A stretch of DNA of 64,000 nucleotides from Curvibacter sp. GWA2_64_110 (GTDB taxonomy: Bacteria > Pseudomonadota > Gammaproteobacteria > Burkholderiales > Burkholderiaceae_C). Every line of letters starts with the position of its first letter. Position 1 is the first letter of the stretch. This document shows, one piece after another, positions 8,693-18,100 of this stretch. A model generated the notes under the pieces. It did no database searches. It saw only the letters and a list, made by a program, of their open reading frames with translations, and was not told the origin of the DNA. The position numbers were made by a program, and so were the translations under genes. Location of the stretch: the NCBI GenBank assembly GCA_001797315.1, contig MGPC01000013.1:62001-126000 (forward strand), written 5' to 3'.

Positions 8693-9595
8693 TCATTCTT
8701 CGCCGAGCAGGAAATCGCTGACCAACTGCACTTGATCGGACGCGATCAGGGTCGGCGCATGGCCGACACCGGCAAACGCCACCAACCGGGCCTTGGGGCC
8801 GCGTTGCGTCATGGTCTGCGCCGTCTCCAGCGACAACAGATCGGACTGTGCGCCGCGAATCAGCAGTGTTCTGGCGCGGATGGCGTCATACAGGCGCCAC
8901 AACACGGCTTCGCCCTGGGCCGCCGACGCCTGCGTCAGGGCCCGGAACGGCACGGCGATGGCTGGGTCGTAATGCAGCACGAACCCACCCTGCGCGTCAG
9001 CAGCCGGCTTCAGCATGGGGCGTGTCAGGGCCAGCCACTGCTCGCGCGTGTGCGACCCGAAACTCGACGAGATGACCCACAGGGCGTCGGCCGCCTGTTC
9101 CAGCGACTGGAAGCGAACCGGTTGCCCCAGGTAGCTGCCGATGCGCTGCACGGCCTGCCACTCGACCACCGGGCCGACATCGTTGAGCACCAGGCGCCGG
9201 ATTGGAACCGGCAACGGCAACTCGGGTTGGCCGCACAGCCCCAGGCCGATCAGCCCGCCCATGCTGGTACCGACCCAGTCGAGCGTGGCCGGCTGCAGTT
9301 GCTGGAGCAGCACCAGCATGTCGGCCGCGTAGGCCGGCAGCTGGTAACCCATCGGGTCCTTGAGCCAGTCGCTGCGGCCGCGGCCCACCACGTCGGGGCA
9401 GACCACGCGCACATCGTCTCCGCCGCGGGCGCACAGGGCTTGCGCCAGCACATCGAAGTCGCGGCCCTGGCGCGCCAGACCGTGCACGCACATCACCACA
9501 TGCCCAGCCTGCGGTTTGCCCCACTGCCAGTACGCCATGCGGTGGCCGCCATGGGCGTCGGGGCAGGATACGTAGTTCAGCGTAGGCTCGGACAT
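8693..9595 (-). CDS. Alpha/beta-fold hydrolase
   Basis: The 300-residue product is an alpha/beta hydrolase. It shows the oxyanion block HGLARQGRDF near residue 38, the nucleophile elbow GTSMGG with Ser111, an Asp-containing region near LIRGAQSDLL, and the catalytic His in GVGHAP close to the C-terminus. Substrate is unknown; esterase or lactonase activity are possible. I chose the ATG at 9593-9595 (MSEPTLNYV) because family members begin similarly; an in-frame ATG 15 codons upstream at 9640 directly follows an AGG. It diverges from the 3-hydroxybutyrate dehydrogenase gene and lies just upstream of relA. A link to polyhydroxyalkanoate breakdown is only suggested by that neighbour. Confidence 0.82.
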   Translation of the reverse strand: MSEPTLNYVSCPDAHGGHRMAYWQWGKPQAGHVVMCVHGLARQGRDFDVLAQALCARGGDDVRVVCPDVVGRGRSDWLKDPMGYQLPAYAADMLVLLQQLQPATLDWVGTSMGGLIGLGLCGQPELPLPVPIRRLVLNDVGPVVEWQAVQRIGSYLGQPVRFQSLEQAADALWVISSSFGSHTREQWLALTRPMLKPAADAQGGFVLHYDPAIAVPFRALTQASAAQGEAVLWRLYDAIRARTLLIRGAQSDLLSLETAQTMTQRGPKARLVAFAGVGHAPTLIASDQVQLVSDFLLGEE

Positions 9596-9679
9596 GGTGA
9601 AATCTTGTGACTGAAGATAATGTGACAGCGGTACCGTCATCCTAATTCATCCATAACATCCCCTGATCGGAGAAAGACC

Positions 9680-10462
9680 ATGCTCAAAGGCAAAACCGCC
9701 CTCGTGACCGGCTCCACCAGCGGCATCGGCCTCGGCATTGCCAAGGCGCTGGCCCGCCAAGGCGCCAACATCGTGCTCAACGGCTTCGGCGACGTCGAAG
9801 GGCCGAAGGCCGAGGTCGCCGCGCTGGGCGTCAAAGTGGCCTACCACGGCGCCGACATGAGCAAGGCCGCCGATATCGAGGACATGATGAAGTTCGCTGC
9901 GGCACAGTTCGGCCGCGTGGACATCCTGGTCAACAACGCCGGCATCCAGCATGTGGCGCGCATTGAGGACTTCCCGCCCGAGCGCTGGGACGCCATCCTG
10001 GCCATCAACCTCACCAGCGCCTTCCACACCACGCGCCTGGCGCTGCCGGCGATGCGTACCGCCGACAACGGCAAGGGATGGGGCCGCATCATCAACGTCG
10101 CTTCGGTGCACGGCTTGGTGGCCTCGGCCGAGAAATCGGCCTACGTGGCAGCCAAGCACGGCATCGTCGGACTGACCAAGGTCACCGCATTGGAAAACGC
10201 CACCAGCGGCGTCACCTGCAACGCCATCTGCCCCGGCTGGGTGCTGACGCCGCTGGTGCAAAAGCAGGTGGACGCCAAGGCTGCCGCACTGGGCCTGTCC
10301 AACGAGGAGGCCAAGAAGCTGCTGCTGGGCGAGAAGGAGCCGTCGATGCAGTTCACCACGCCCGATGAGCTGGGTGAGCTTGCCGTGTTCTTCTGTTCAC
10401 CGGCCGCCAACAATGTGCGCGGCGTGGCGTGGAACATGGACGGCGGCTGGGCGGCCCAGTAA
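9680..10462 (+). CDS. bdhA: 3-hydroxybutyrate dehydrogenase (SDR family)
   Basis: This enzyme interconverts (R)-3-hydroxybutyrate and acetoacetate with NAD(H), the entry of polyhydroxybutyrate breakdown products into central metabolism. The 260-residue SDR has the cofactor motif TGSTSGIG (10-17), NNAGIQH near 85-91, and the catalytic triad Ser142, Tyr155 and Lys159 (YVAAKHG). CPGWVLTPLV and the C-terminal WNMDGGW match the 3-hydroxybutyrate dehydrogenase subgroup. A good ribosome binding site (GGAGAAAG) lies 7 bases before the ATG. It is a single gene, convergent with the SIMPL-domain gene. Another SDR specificity is possible but less likely. Confidence 0.9.
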   Translation: MLKGKTALVTGSTSGIGLGIAKALARQGANIVLNGFGDVEGPKAEVAALGVKVAYHGADMSKAADIEDMMKFAAAQFGRVDILVNNAGIQHVARIEDFPPERWDAILAINLTSAFHTTRLALPAMRTADNGKGWGRIINVASVHGLVASAEKSAYVAAKHGIVGLTKVTALENATSGVTCNAICPGWVLTPLVQKQVDAKAAALGLSNEEAKKLLLGEKEPSMQFTTPDELGELAVFFCSPAANNVRGVAWNMDGGWAAQ

Positions 10463-10512
10463 GCGTCCGGACGATTACCGGAACGCCAGCCCCGCACGGC
10501 CTCACGCCGGCC

Positions 10513-11220
10513 TTATTTCAGTTGCACCGAACCACTCACGGTCACCAGGACCGTTCCCTGGCCGGCCTCGACCGGCAGCGGGGCATCGGCCGCAGCGCTG
10601 CTGGCCGCCATGGCGAGGAAACGCGGGCGTGGCGGGTTCGGCTCGCTGCTGCTGATGGCAACTTCACGCAGGGTGTAGGCCGCAAAGCCAAAGACCTTGG
10701 CAATGTCGGCGGCCCGTGCCTTGAAGCGCTCGATGGCCTGTGCCTGCACCTGCGACTCGACGGCAGCCTGCTGCTCCCGGCTCAGGCTGAACGCCACGCT
10801 GGCCACGCTCAAGGTCTGGATGCGGCCGGCCGCGGCACTGATGCGGGCAAAGTCGCGCCCCTCCAGCAGGAGTTCGGCCGAGCCCTGCCAACCGTTGATA
10901 TGGCCATCGCGGCCACGGCGCGGCGCCAGGTTGAAGTTGCCGGTTCGCACCTGCAGCGCGCCGGGCTGGGCGCTTGCGCGGGCCTCGGCGAGGGCGGCGT
11001 CCAGCGCCGCTTTGAGCTGGGCCTGCACCGCCTGGGCATCCGGGCCGTCGCGGCTGGTGCTCATGGCCAATACCAGCCAGTCGTGCGGCACTTCGAGCGC
11101 AGCCGTGGCGGAGAGCTGCACCACGCTCTGTGGCATCGGCAAGGAATTTTGCTGTGCAAAACCGGCCGTTGCCGCCGTCAAGACAAGATATGCAGCTACT
11201 TTTTTCATAGCAAAATTCAT
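10513..11220 (-). CDS. SIMPL (DUF541) domain exported protein
   Basis: The 235-residue protein starts with a signal peptide (MNFAMKKVAAYLVLTAATAGFAQ) and then carries the SIMPL/DUF541 fold, recognisable by the VQLSATAALEVPHDWL start, the YTLREVAISSS stretch and the closing GTVLVTVSGSVQL strand. Members are periplasmic or outer-membrane-linked proteins of unclear function, some tied to oxidative stress. The ATG at 11218-11220 follows GGTGGAAAA and is better than an upstream in-frame codon. The signal-peptide codons contain GCTATGAAAAAAGTAGCTGC, the core of a repeat type seen elsewhere in the window. It is downstream of a small exported protein on the same strand, 50 bases away. Confidence 0.82.
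   Translation of the reverse strand: MNFAMKKVAAYLVLTAATAGFAQQNSLPMPQSVVQLSATAALEVPHDWLVLAMSTSRDGPDAQAVQAQLKAALDAALAEARASAQPGALQVRTGNFNLAPRRGRDGHINGWQGSAELLLEGRDFARISAAAGRIQTLSVASVAFSLSREQQAAVESQVQAQAIERFKARAADIAKVFGFAAYTLREVAISSSEPNPPRPRFLAMAASSAAADAPLPVEAGQGTVLVTVSGSVQLK
11192..11211 (-). repeat. AT-rich repeat site B, forming signal-peptide codons
   Basis: The minus strand reads GCTATGAAAAAAGTAGCTGC. This matches the GCTAT...TAGCTGC end motif seen at 34020-34026 and the GCTATC ends at 5201 and 13911. Only the inner end of the element is present. It codes for AMKKVAA of the SIMPL-protein signal peptide. Confidence 0.4.
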
Positions 11221-11270
11221 TTTTCCACCTGCCTCGTCGAGGCACATGTCGCACATTGTGAGGCCTGTCG

Positions 11271-11540
11271 TCAGGGGGACGTCCGCCCCGCCCCCTGGGG
11301 CTGCTGTTGGCGCAGCTGCTGACGCAAGGCCTGCCGCTCCAGCGGCGATAGCCGCCGGGATACCGGGTTTGGCGTCGCCTGCGCCGGTTGGCGCTGGGGC
11401 TGCAAGGCCTGGCGCAATTCGGCTCGCCGCGGCTCTCGCGGTAACGGAGGTTCAGCCGCCCCCTGGACGTCGCCCGGCGTCTGCGCCATGGCGCAGTTGA
11501 CGAGGAACAGGAAACAACTCAAACAACGGCGAATCTTCAT
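11271..11540 (-). CDS. Small exported protein, unknown function
   Basis: This 89-residue protein has a clear signal peptide (MKIRRCLSCFLFLVNCAMA, cleavage likely after AMA) and then a short Pro/Gln/Arg-rich mature part. Near the C-terminus is RRLSPLERQALRQQLRQQQ, an amphipathic basic helix of the LSPxERxxLRxxL type found in many small betaproteobacterial exported proteins. I do not recognise a named family. It is on the strand opposite ompR and starts 171 bases from it; the spacer would carry both promoters. It may be cotranscribed with the SIMPL protein gene downstream. Confidence 0.6.
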   Translation of the reverse strand: MKIRRCLSCFLFLVNCAMAQTPGDVQGAAEPPLPREPRRAELRQALQPQRQPAQATPNPVSRRLSPLERQALRQQLRQQQPQGAGRTSP

Positions 11541-11616
11541 GGTTCAAAGCCCCCTTAAGCAGCTAGACGCTTCCATCTCCGCATTGTTCCGAGCGCCACC
11601 GCTCAACGCCTCGCAT

Positions 11617-11696
11617 ATTTGTAACAGACTGTCAAAGTTGCCTGTCAATCACGCGAAATCAGGATTTCGGCCTGCAAAATCGGCCTTGTTACAAAT
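11617..11696. promoter_or_regulatory. Inverted repeat in the ompR upstream region
   Basis: ATTTGTAACA at 11617-11626 is the exact reverse complement of TGTTACAAAT at 11687-11696, 60 bases apart, the second arm ending 15 bases before the ompR ATG. GTAACA-type words occur in OmpR binding sites in enterobacteria, so autoregulation is a reasonable inference. No binding evidence is available from sequence alone. Confidence 0.45.
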
Positions 11697-11711
11697 TTGC
11701 CGAGAGAGATC

Positions 11712-12446
11712 ATGGCCACTTCTAGCTCCAGCCGTACCGACAAGATTCTGGTCGTGGATGACGACGCCCGCATCCGCGATCTGCTGCGTCGCTACCTCAC
11801 CCAGGAAGGATTCGAGGTCTTCCAGGCCGAAGACGGCAAGTCGCTCACCCGCATCCTGCTGCGCGAGACCGTTGACCTGATCGTGCTTGACCTCATGATG
11901 CCGGGCGAAGACGGCCTGTCCATCTGTCGCCGCCTGCGCGCCGCCAATGACAAGACGCCCATCATCATGCTGACTGCCAAGGTCGAGGACGTGGACCGTA
12001 TCGTCGGCTTGGAGGTGGGTGCCGACGATTACCTGGGCAAACCCTTCAACCCGCGCGAACTGCTGGCGCGCATCAATGCCGTGCTGCGCCGTCGTCCGAC
12101 GCAAGAAGCCCCCGGTGCGCCGTCGAGCGACAACGAGGTGGTGAACTTCGGCCCCTTCAACTTTGATCTGGGTGCCCGCACACTGCGCAAGGAAGGCGAA
12201 GAACTGCCGCTCACCACCGGCGAGTTCGCCATGCTCAAGGCGCTGGTGCGCCATCCACGCCAGCCGATGTCGCGCGAGAAACTGGCCCAGTTGGCGCGCG
12301 GCCGCGAATTCGAGCCCTTTGACCGTAGCCTGGACGTGCAGGTCTCGCGCCTGCGCAAGCTGATCGAGGTCGATCCGGCCTCGCCGCGCTACATCCAGAC
12401 CGTCTGGGGCGTGGGTTATGTTTTTGTGCCGGACGGTGCGGGTTGA
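11712..12446 (+). CDS. ompR: Two-component response regulator OmpR
   Basis: This 244-residue response regulator has a receiver domain (acidic pair Asp16-Asp18, phosphorylation site Asp60 in LIVLDLMMPGEDG, Lys110 in DDYLGKPF) and a C-terminal winged-helix DNA-binding domain (LTTGEFAMLKALVRHPRQPMSR to VGYVFVPDG). The spacing and sequence fit OmpR rather than PhoB. The ATG at 11712 follows GAGAGAGAT. Its partner kinase gene overlaps its stop by 4 bases. In proteobacteria this pair responds to osmolarity and acid and controls porin genes; the targets in this organism are not shown here. Confidence 0.92.
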   Translation: MATSSSSRTDKILVVDDDARIRDLLRRYLTQEGFEVFQAEDGKSLTRILLRETVDLIVLDLMMPGEDGLSICRRLRAANDKTPIIMLTAKVEDVDRIVGLEVGADDYLGKPFNPRELLARINAVLRRRPTQEAPGAPSSDNEVVNFGPFNFDLGARTLRKEGEELPLTTGEFAMLKALVRHPRQPMSREKLAQLARGREFEPFDRSLDVQVSRLRKLIEVDPASPRYIQTVWGVGYVFVPDGAG

Positions 12447-13873
12447 AACTTCCTTTTTCCAAACGCAAGGCCGGGGAAAAAACGTCCGCGCAGGCCGAGC
12501 CCCTCCGTCCGGTGCCGCTGGAGGCCGAGATGGCCGGGCTGGAACGCCAGCAGCGCGGCCTGAGCCTGTTCTGGCGCACCTTCTTCCTGCTCGCCGTGCT
12601 GCTGCTGGGCAGCATTCTGGCCTGGCTGCAGACGCTGCGCACGCTGGAAATCGAACCGAGGGCCATCCAGACGGCGCAGCAGATCGCCTCGCTGGTCAAT
12701 CTCAGCCGCGCCGCCCTGGTCCACTCGGATGCCATCGCCCGCGTTTCGCTGCTCAAGACCATGAGCGACGAGGAAGGCGTGCACATCCTGCCGCGCGAGC
12801 CCGGCGACACCTTCGAGCCCTTTGACGACGACAAGCTGGACCGGCGCATCACGCTGGAACTGGTGGCCCGTCTGGGCCCCGGCACGGTGGTGGCCGACAG
12901 CGTCAATCAGCAACCCGGGCTGTGGGTCGGTTTCGTCATCGACGGCGACAACTACTGGATGCTGACCGACCGCGCCCGCTTTGACCGGACCGGCGGCAAG
13001 ACCTGGCTGATCTGGCTGCTCACGGCCGCAGCCTTGTCGCTGGCCGGCGCCGCGCTGATCGCGCGCCTGATCAACCGGCCGCTCAAACAGTTGTCGTTCG
13101 CCGCCAGCCGCGTGCGCGAAGGCGACTTTGCAGCCAGCCGCCTGGACGAGAAGGTCGCCACCAGCGAAATCCGGCAGGTCAACATCGGCTTCAACCGGAT
13201 GGCGCAGCGCCTGGCCAAGATCGAGCAGGACCGCGCCGTCATGCTGGCCGGCATCTCGCACGACCTGCGCACACCGCTGGCCCGGCTGCGGCTGGAAACC
13301 GAGATGAGCGTGGGCGACGGCAATGCCCGTGCCCACATGGTGGCCGACATCGAGCAGCTCGACGCCATCATCGACAAATTTCTCGATTACGCCCGCCCCG
13401 ACCATGTGCAGCTCAGCCCGGTCAGCCTGAACGAAGTGGTCCGCAGCTGCATCTACGCCTTCAAAAAACGTGCCGACATGCGCATCCGCCTCGACCTGGA
13501 AGACGGGCTCTGGGTACTGGCCGATGACGTGGAGCTCGGCCGCGTCATCTCCAACCTGTTGGAAAATGCGCGCCGCTACGGCAAGACACCGGCCACCGGC
13601 GTGACCACGGTCGAGATCGCGGCGCGTGCGCGTGAGCAATGGGTGCTGCTCAAACTGCGCGATCACGGGCCGGGGGTCGACCCCGAACACTTGCCCAACC
13701 TGACCAAACCCTTCTTCCGCGGCAATGCCGCCCGCACCGAGGCCACCGGCGCCGGCCTGGGGCTTTCCATCGTGGAAAAAACCATCCACCGCATGGGTGG
13801 CAAATTTGCGCTGGGCAACACCAGCTCCGGCGGACTGGTCGCCCACATCAAACTGCCGCGCGCCCCGAAATAA
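12443..13873 (+). CDS. envZ: Sensor histidine kinase EnvZ
   Basis: The 476-residue inner-membrane kinase has two membrane segments (about 43-62 and 185-206) flanking a periplasmic domain of about 120 residues, a HAMP linker, the H-box MLAGISHDLRTPLARLRLE with phospho-acceptor His273, then N (NLLENARRYGK), G1 (DHGPGVD) and G2 (GAGLGLSIV) boxes. It should phosphorylate the OmpR encoded just upstream. The start is a TTG whose TTGA overlaps the ompR stop, implying coupled translation and lower yield than the regulator. It converges on ispF, and the 38-base gap has no clear terminator. Confidence 0.92.
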   Translation: MKLPFSKRKAGEKTSAQAEPLRPVPLEAEMAGLERQQRGLSLFWRTFFLLAVLLLGSILAWLQTLRTLEIEPRAIQTAQQIASLVNLSRAALVHSDAIARVSLLKTMSDEEGVHILPREPGDTFEPFDDDKLDRRITLELVARLGPGTVVADSVNQQPGLWVGFVIDGDNYWMLTDRARFDRTGGKTWLIWLLTAAALSLAGAALIARLINRPLKQLSFAASRVREGDFAASRLDEKVATSEIRQVNIGFNRMAQRLAKIEQDRAVMLAGISHDLRTPLARLRLETEMSVGDGNARAHMVADIEQLDAIIDKFLDYARPDHVQLSPVSLNEVVRSCIYAFKKRADMRIRLDLEDGLWVLADDVELGRVISNLLENARRYGKTPATGVTTVEIAARAREQWVLLKLRDHGPGVDPEHLPNLTKPFFRGNAARTEATGAGLGLSIVEKTIHRMGGKFALGNTSSGGLVAHIKLPRAPK

Positions 13874-13910
13874 AAAACAGGCTGCAGACCTTATGGAATA
13901 TGCGCCGACA

Positions 13911-13928
13911 GCTATCGAAACAGGAGCG
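13911..13928 (+). repeat. AT-rich repeat site E, at the 3' end of ispF
   Basis: GCTATCGAAACAGGAGCG matches the complement of 5184-5201 at 16 of 18 bases. The ispF stop codon (TAG on the minus strand, 13914-13912) lies inside it, so the element provides the last residues (ALLFR) and the stop. Only this end of the repeat is recognisable. Confidence 0.5.
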
Positions 13929-14388
13929 CTACAGCGCGCGCCTCGATGCTGAGCCCCTGCCCGACGGGGCCGAGCTTTTCCGCCGTCTTGGCCTTGACGT
14001 TCACCTGCACCACATCGATGGCAAGCGCCGCGGCAATGCACTGGCGCATCGCCGCGATGTGCGGCGCCATCTTCGGTGCCTGAGCAATGACCGTGCTGTC
14101 CACATTGCCGATCTGCCAGCCCTGCTCACGCACACGCTTCGCTGCCTCGCTCAACAGCACCACGGAGTCCGCGCCGCGGAATTGGGGATCTGTATCGGGA
14201 AAATGCCAGCCAATGTCGCCCAGCCCCGCCGCCCCGAGCAGGGCATCGGTGATGGCATGCAGCAGTACATCGGCATCGGAATGGCCCAGCAGACCGAGGT
14301 GGAACGGAATCTCGACGCCGCCGATGATGAGCTTGCGCCCGGCCACCAGGGCGTGCACGTCCCAGCCCTCTCCCACACGAATGTTCAT
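13912..14388 (-). CDS. ispF: 2-C-methyl-D-erythritol 2,4-cyclodiphosphate synthase IspF
   Basis: IspF closes CDP-methylerythritol phosphate to the cyclic diphosphate in the MEP isoprenoid pathway. The 158-residue protein has the zinc ligands Asp10 and His12 (GEGWDVHAL), [18 protein letters not shown], and [11 protein letters not shown], and the C-terminal [14 protein letters not shown] block. Its start overlaps the ispD stop by 4 bases. The last codons lie in a repeat element (site E), which may have replaced the native end. ispG of the same pathway is at 45.4 kb in this window. Confidence 0.97.
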   Translation of the reverse strand: MNIRVGEGWDVHALVAGRKLIIGGVEIPFHLGLLGHSDADVLLHAITDALLGAAGLGDIGWHFPDTDPQFRGADSVVLLSEAAKRVREQGWQIGNVDSTVIAQAPKMAPHIAAMRQCIAAALAIDVVQVNVKAKTAEKLGPVGQGLSIEARAVALLFR

Positions 14389-15104
14389 GCCATGCTCCCT
14401 TCCATGGTGCGCGCCCGGAGCACGGCTTCGGCCAGCGCAAAGTCCTCCGGATACGTCACCTTGAAATTCTGCGCGCTGCCGGGTATCAGGCGCGGCGCCA
14501 GGCCGAGCGCCTCGATGGCACTGGACTCATCGGTCACCTGGTCGCCCGCCTGCAGCAGCGCACGGCGCAACAGGCCGAGGCGAAACATCTGCGGCGTCTG
14601 GGCCAGCCATTTGTCGCTGCGATCGAGTGTCGCCGCCACGCGCCCGTCCACTTCGCGCTTGAGGGTATCGGGCAGCTTGTGGGCCAGCAGACCGCCCACC
14701 TCATCGTGCTCACAGCCATCGATCAACCCGGTGATTTGCGCCGGCGTGATCAGGCAGCGCGCCGCATCGTGCACCAGCACCCAGTCACCGTCTCGGGCAC
14801 CCTGCGCCGCCAGCGCATTCAAGCCATTCAAGACGCTCTGGGCTCTTGTGGAGCCGCCGCACTTGGCGATCGAAAAAAGGCCGCTTTGCGGATCGAGGAA
14901 AGCATCCCCCGGCGCCAACACCACCACCGTCCGGTGCAGGCGCGGCACATCAGCAAAAGCGGCCAGCGTATGCTGCACCATGGGCCGTCCCGCCACGGGC
15001 TGGTATTGCTTGGGCTGACCGGCCCCGGCACGGGAACCGGTGCCGGCACAGGGAATCAGGGCCCAGATCAAGGGTGAGGAAGAGTGTGCAGGCGAATCCA
15101 TCAT
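14385..15104 (-). CDS. ispD: 2-C-methyl-D-erythritol 4-phosphate cytidylyltransferase IspD
   Basis: IspD transfers CMP to methylerythritol phosphate, the step before the IspE kinase. The 239-residue form has the nucleotide-binding start [20 protein letters not shown] (near residues 15-34), [12 protein letters not shown] around 108-119, and [11 protein letters not shown] towards the C-terminus. The start is uncertain: ATG codons at 15119, 15104 and 15101 are all in frame and none has a strong ribosome binding site; I chose 15104. It is followed by ispF with a 4-base overlap and preceded by the HD-GYP sensor gene, 50 bases upstream on the same strand. Confidence 0.93.
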   Translation of the reverse strand: MMDSPAHSSSPLIWALIPCAGTGSRAGAGQPKQYQPVAGRPMVQHTLAAFADVPRLHRTVVVLAPGDAFLDPQSGLFSIAKCGGSTRAQSVLNGLNALAAQGARDGDWVLVHDAARCLITPAQITGLIDGCEHDEVGGLLAHKLPDTLKREVDGRVAATLDRSDKWLAQTPQMFRLGLLRRALLQAGDQVTDESSAIEALGLAPRLIPGSAQNFKVTYPEDFALAEAVLRARTMEGSMA

Positions 15105-15154
15105 GCGAAGTGCCGCCATTCTAAGACCCAGGTGCGCTGTTCGGGCGTTGGGCA

Positions 15155-18100
15155 CTACTGCGGCAGGGTATAGCCCTTGTCATGCAGCAGGCGGGAAAAG
15201 GCATCGATCGCATCCGGGTCGTACTGCGTGCCGCGTCCGCGCTCCAGTTCGTCGAGCGCCACATCTAGGCCCCGGGCCGGCCGGTAAGGCCGGTGGGTGG
15301 CAATGGACTCGATCACATCCGCCACGGCCAGCACCCGCGCCTCGGGCAGGATTTGCTCGCCCTTGAGGCCGAGCGGATAGCCGCTGCCGTCAAGCCGTTC
15401 ATGGTGCTGATGAATGATGTCGGCCACAGGGAACGGGAACGGGACGCACTTCAGGATGTCGTACCCTGCTTGCGCATGGCCACGGATCAGTTGCATCTCC
15501 AGCGCCGACAGACGACCGGGCTTCGACAGAATCTCGGCCGGCACCGATATCTTGCCGATGTCGTGCACCAAGCCCACCATTTCCAGCCTGTCACAGCGTT
15601 CCTCCGACCAGCCCATTTCGCGGCCGATGGCGCCGGCAATCAGGCTCACACGCCTTTCATGGCCTGCGGTGTAGGGGTCGCGCTGGTCGATCATGTTGGA
15701 GACCGCCTGCAGCGTACCGCGCATCGACGCTTCCAGCTGCTTCACATAACCGGCAATCTGCGTCTCGGCCTGCTTGCGCTCGGTGATGTCCTCGGCCATG
15801 ACAATGGTCGCGGCCTGGCCATCCCAGGTGATCGGGTTGGCATGCAAGCCAAATTCACGGACATCGCCGTTCTTGCGCCGCACCGGCACCTGATAGTGCA
15901 CGCTGCGCTCGCCTGCTTCCAGCCGAGCCCAGTTTGCCTTGATGCGTGCGATGTTCTCCGGGTCCTGGCTGGTGAATTTCCATATGTCCTGGCTCAGCAA
16001 CTCTTCACTCGACCAGCCGATCATCTCGCAATAACGCGGATTCACATAGATCAATTTATCGTTGCGCCGGACATAAATGCCCATGACCGTCTGCTCGATC
16101 ATGCTGCGGAAATGCTGCTCACTTTCTCGCAGGGCCCGCTCACTGCGCCGGACCTCGGTCAGGTCGGTCCAGGCGACAACAGCGTCATCGCCCACCAGGG
16201 TCATGGTGCCGCGCGCAATGCGCTCGCTGCCATCCTTGCAGCGCAAGCTGAGCTCGGGGGAGCGGACCTCACTGCCTGAACGCCTGGCTTCCTCGATCGA
16301 CTGACTCCACGCGGCCTTGAGTTGCTGACGCACGGCGGGGTCGGGATAGATCTGGCTGAACCAGTGCTCCTCGCTGCCGATCTCCTCCAGTGCATAGCCC
16401 AGCCATTGCTGGTGGGCCCGGTTGATGGCACGCATGGTACCGGCCGAAAGCGACTGGATCTGCATCGGCGTTGGCGACGCCTCGAAGACTTCGCGAAAAC
16501 GGAATTCGGAAATTTCAGCGCGCGCCTCGGCGGTCTGCCGTCGTTCGTTCTGCGCGATGCCATTGAGGGCGAACTCCAGATCGGCCGTCATCTCATTGAG
16601 CAGGTTGAGCTGCGACGGATCGAACGCACCCGGCCCTTGGGCATACAGGCCCACGACACCAAACAGCTGGCCCTCACGGATCATCGGCAGCATGGCCCTT
16701 TCCGTGATCCCTTGTTCGCCCAGGTAAGCGTACCACTGGGCATGTGCCGGCGCATCTTTCAGATTTGACGAGACCACCCTCCCACGGCACAGTTCGTCGA
16801 ATGCCTCTCCGAAAGGGCTTTGCGGGTCAGCGATCACCGCATGAAGCTCGTCCAGCTTCCCGCTATCGATGCCATGGGAATGCACCACGCGCAAGGGCAT
16901 GTTCCCCACATCGGATGTCGCGATGAACAGCATGGGGAACGCGCTGTGGTGGATCAATGCATCGAACACGCGCGCCAGCAACTCGTCATTGCTGCGGCAG
17001 CGCACAATCGCCCGATTGGTCGCGCTGAGCATGTCATACAGGTAGGTCAGGCGTTTGACCTGCACGCTTGCCTGCATCCGCTCGATCGCCTCGCCAACAC
17101 GCTGCGCCACGGTGCGAAGCAATTCACGTTCCTCGGCCAGGAAGGGATCCGCTGCCTGCGTCAACTCGGCGGAATAAAAGACCCGGATCGACCCCACACT
17201 TTGGCGATTGACGAGCAGCTCGTTTCGAAGGCAATGCCGGGCGATTTCCGAGCCCTGGGCACCGAAGGTCCCCCAGTCGCTCACAAACGCGGCACGTGCA
17301 TGCGCAGGAAACAGGAAAGCAGAGGGCAAGACCTCCACCACCTGTGTCAACACGGTGGGAACGTCAACATCCGGCCGCTCCAGCACATTGGAGATTTCAT
17401 ACTGGCAGCGCAACTCCTTGACGCGTTCGCCCAGGTCATGCACCAGCAGTTCGCGGTCGGCCAGAAGCTGCTTTTTCTCGGTGACGTCGCGCACGACCTG
17501 CACATAACTGCGATCACGGCCTTCGATGATGAACGGCGCCACCGTGCACTCCACAATGCCGGCCGAACCGCCGCGATCGATCTCGACCGAAAACCGGCTC
17601 TCGCCGCGTGCGATGCGGGTACACGCCAGGCAGTCTTCGACCGGCACCGTGCCAGCATGGAAGACGGCATGGACGGACAGGCCAATCAGCTCTTCCGGTT
17701 TCATGTTGGCATAAATGGCTGCCGCCTGGTTGGCCTGGCGAATCAGGCCATCTTGACGAATCACGATCGCCGGATCGGGGACCGCATCGTAGGTACTGGC
17801 CGTGCGCGACAGCATGCTGAAGGGCTCGCGCAAGGTACTCTGCACCAATGCCAGGTACACGAACCAGTAGGCAAAGATCTTGAAGACATGGCCTAACTCG
17901 TTCGACAGGCCATAGACGTTGGCATAACGCGTAAAGGCGAACTCCGACAGGATCATGGCCACCAGGGCCAGCTGCATGCTCAGTAACAGGCTGGGTGACA
18001 TCAGGCGCCGATCCCGCCAGTACAGCATGCCGGTGGCAAGCAGCATCGCAATGATCACGTACTCGGCATAGATCTTGAAAGGCGTCAGGCCTTGTCCCTC

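Noticed and set aside
10463-10486. Imperfect GCGTCCGG/CCGGAACGC hairpin after the 3-hydroxybutyrate dehydrogenase gene
   Set aside because: It has a bulge and no T-tract, so it is too weak to list as a terminator.
12416-14041. A minus-strand frame of about 540 codons antisense to envZ
   Set aside because: envZ on the plus strand has H, N and G boxes in order; the antisense frame has no motif.
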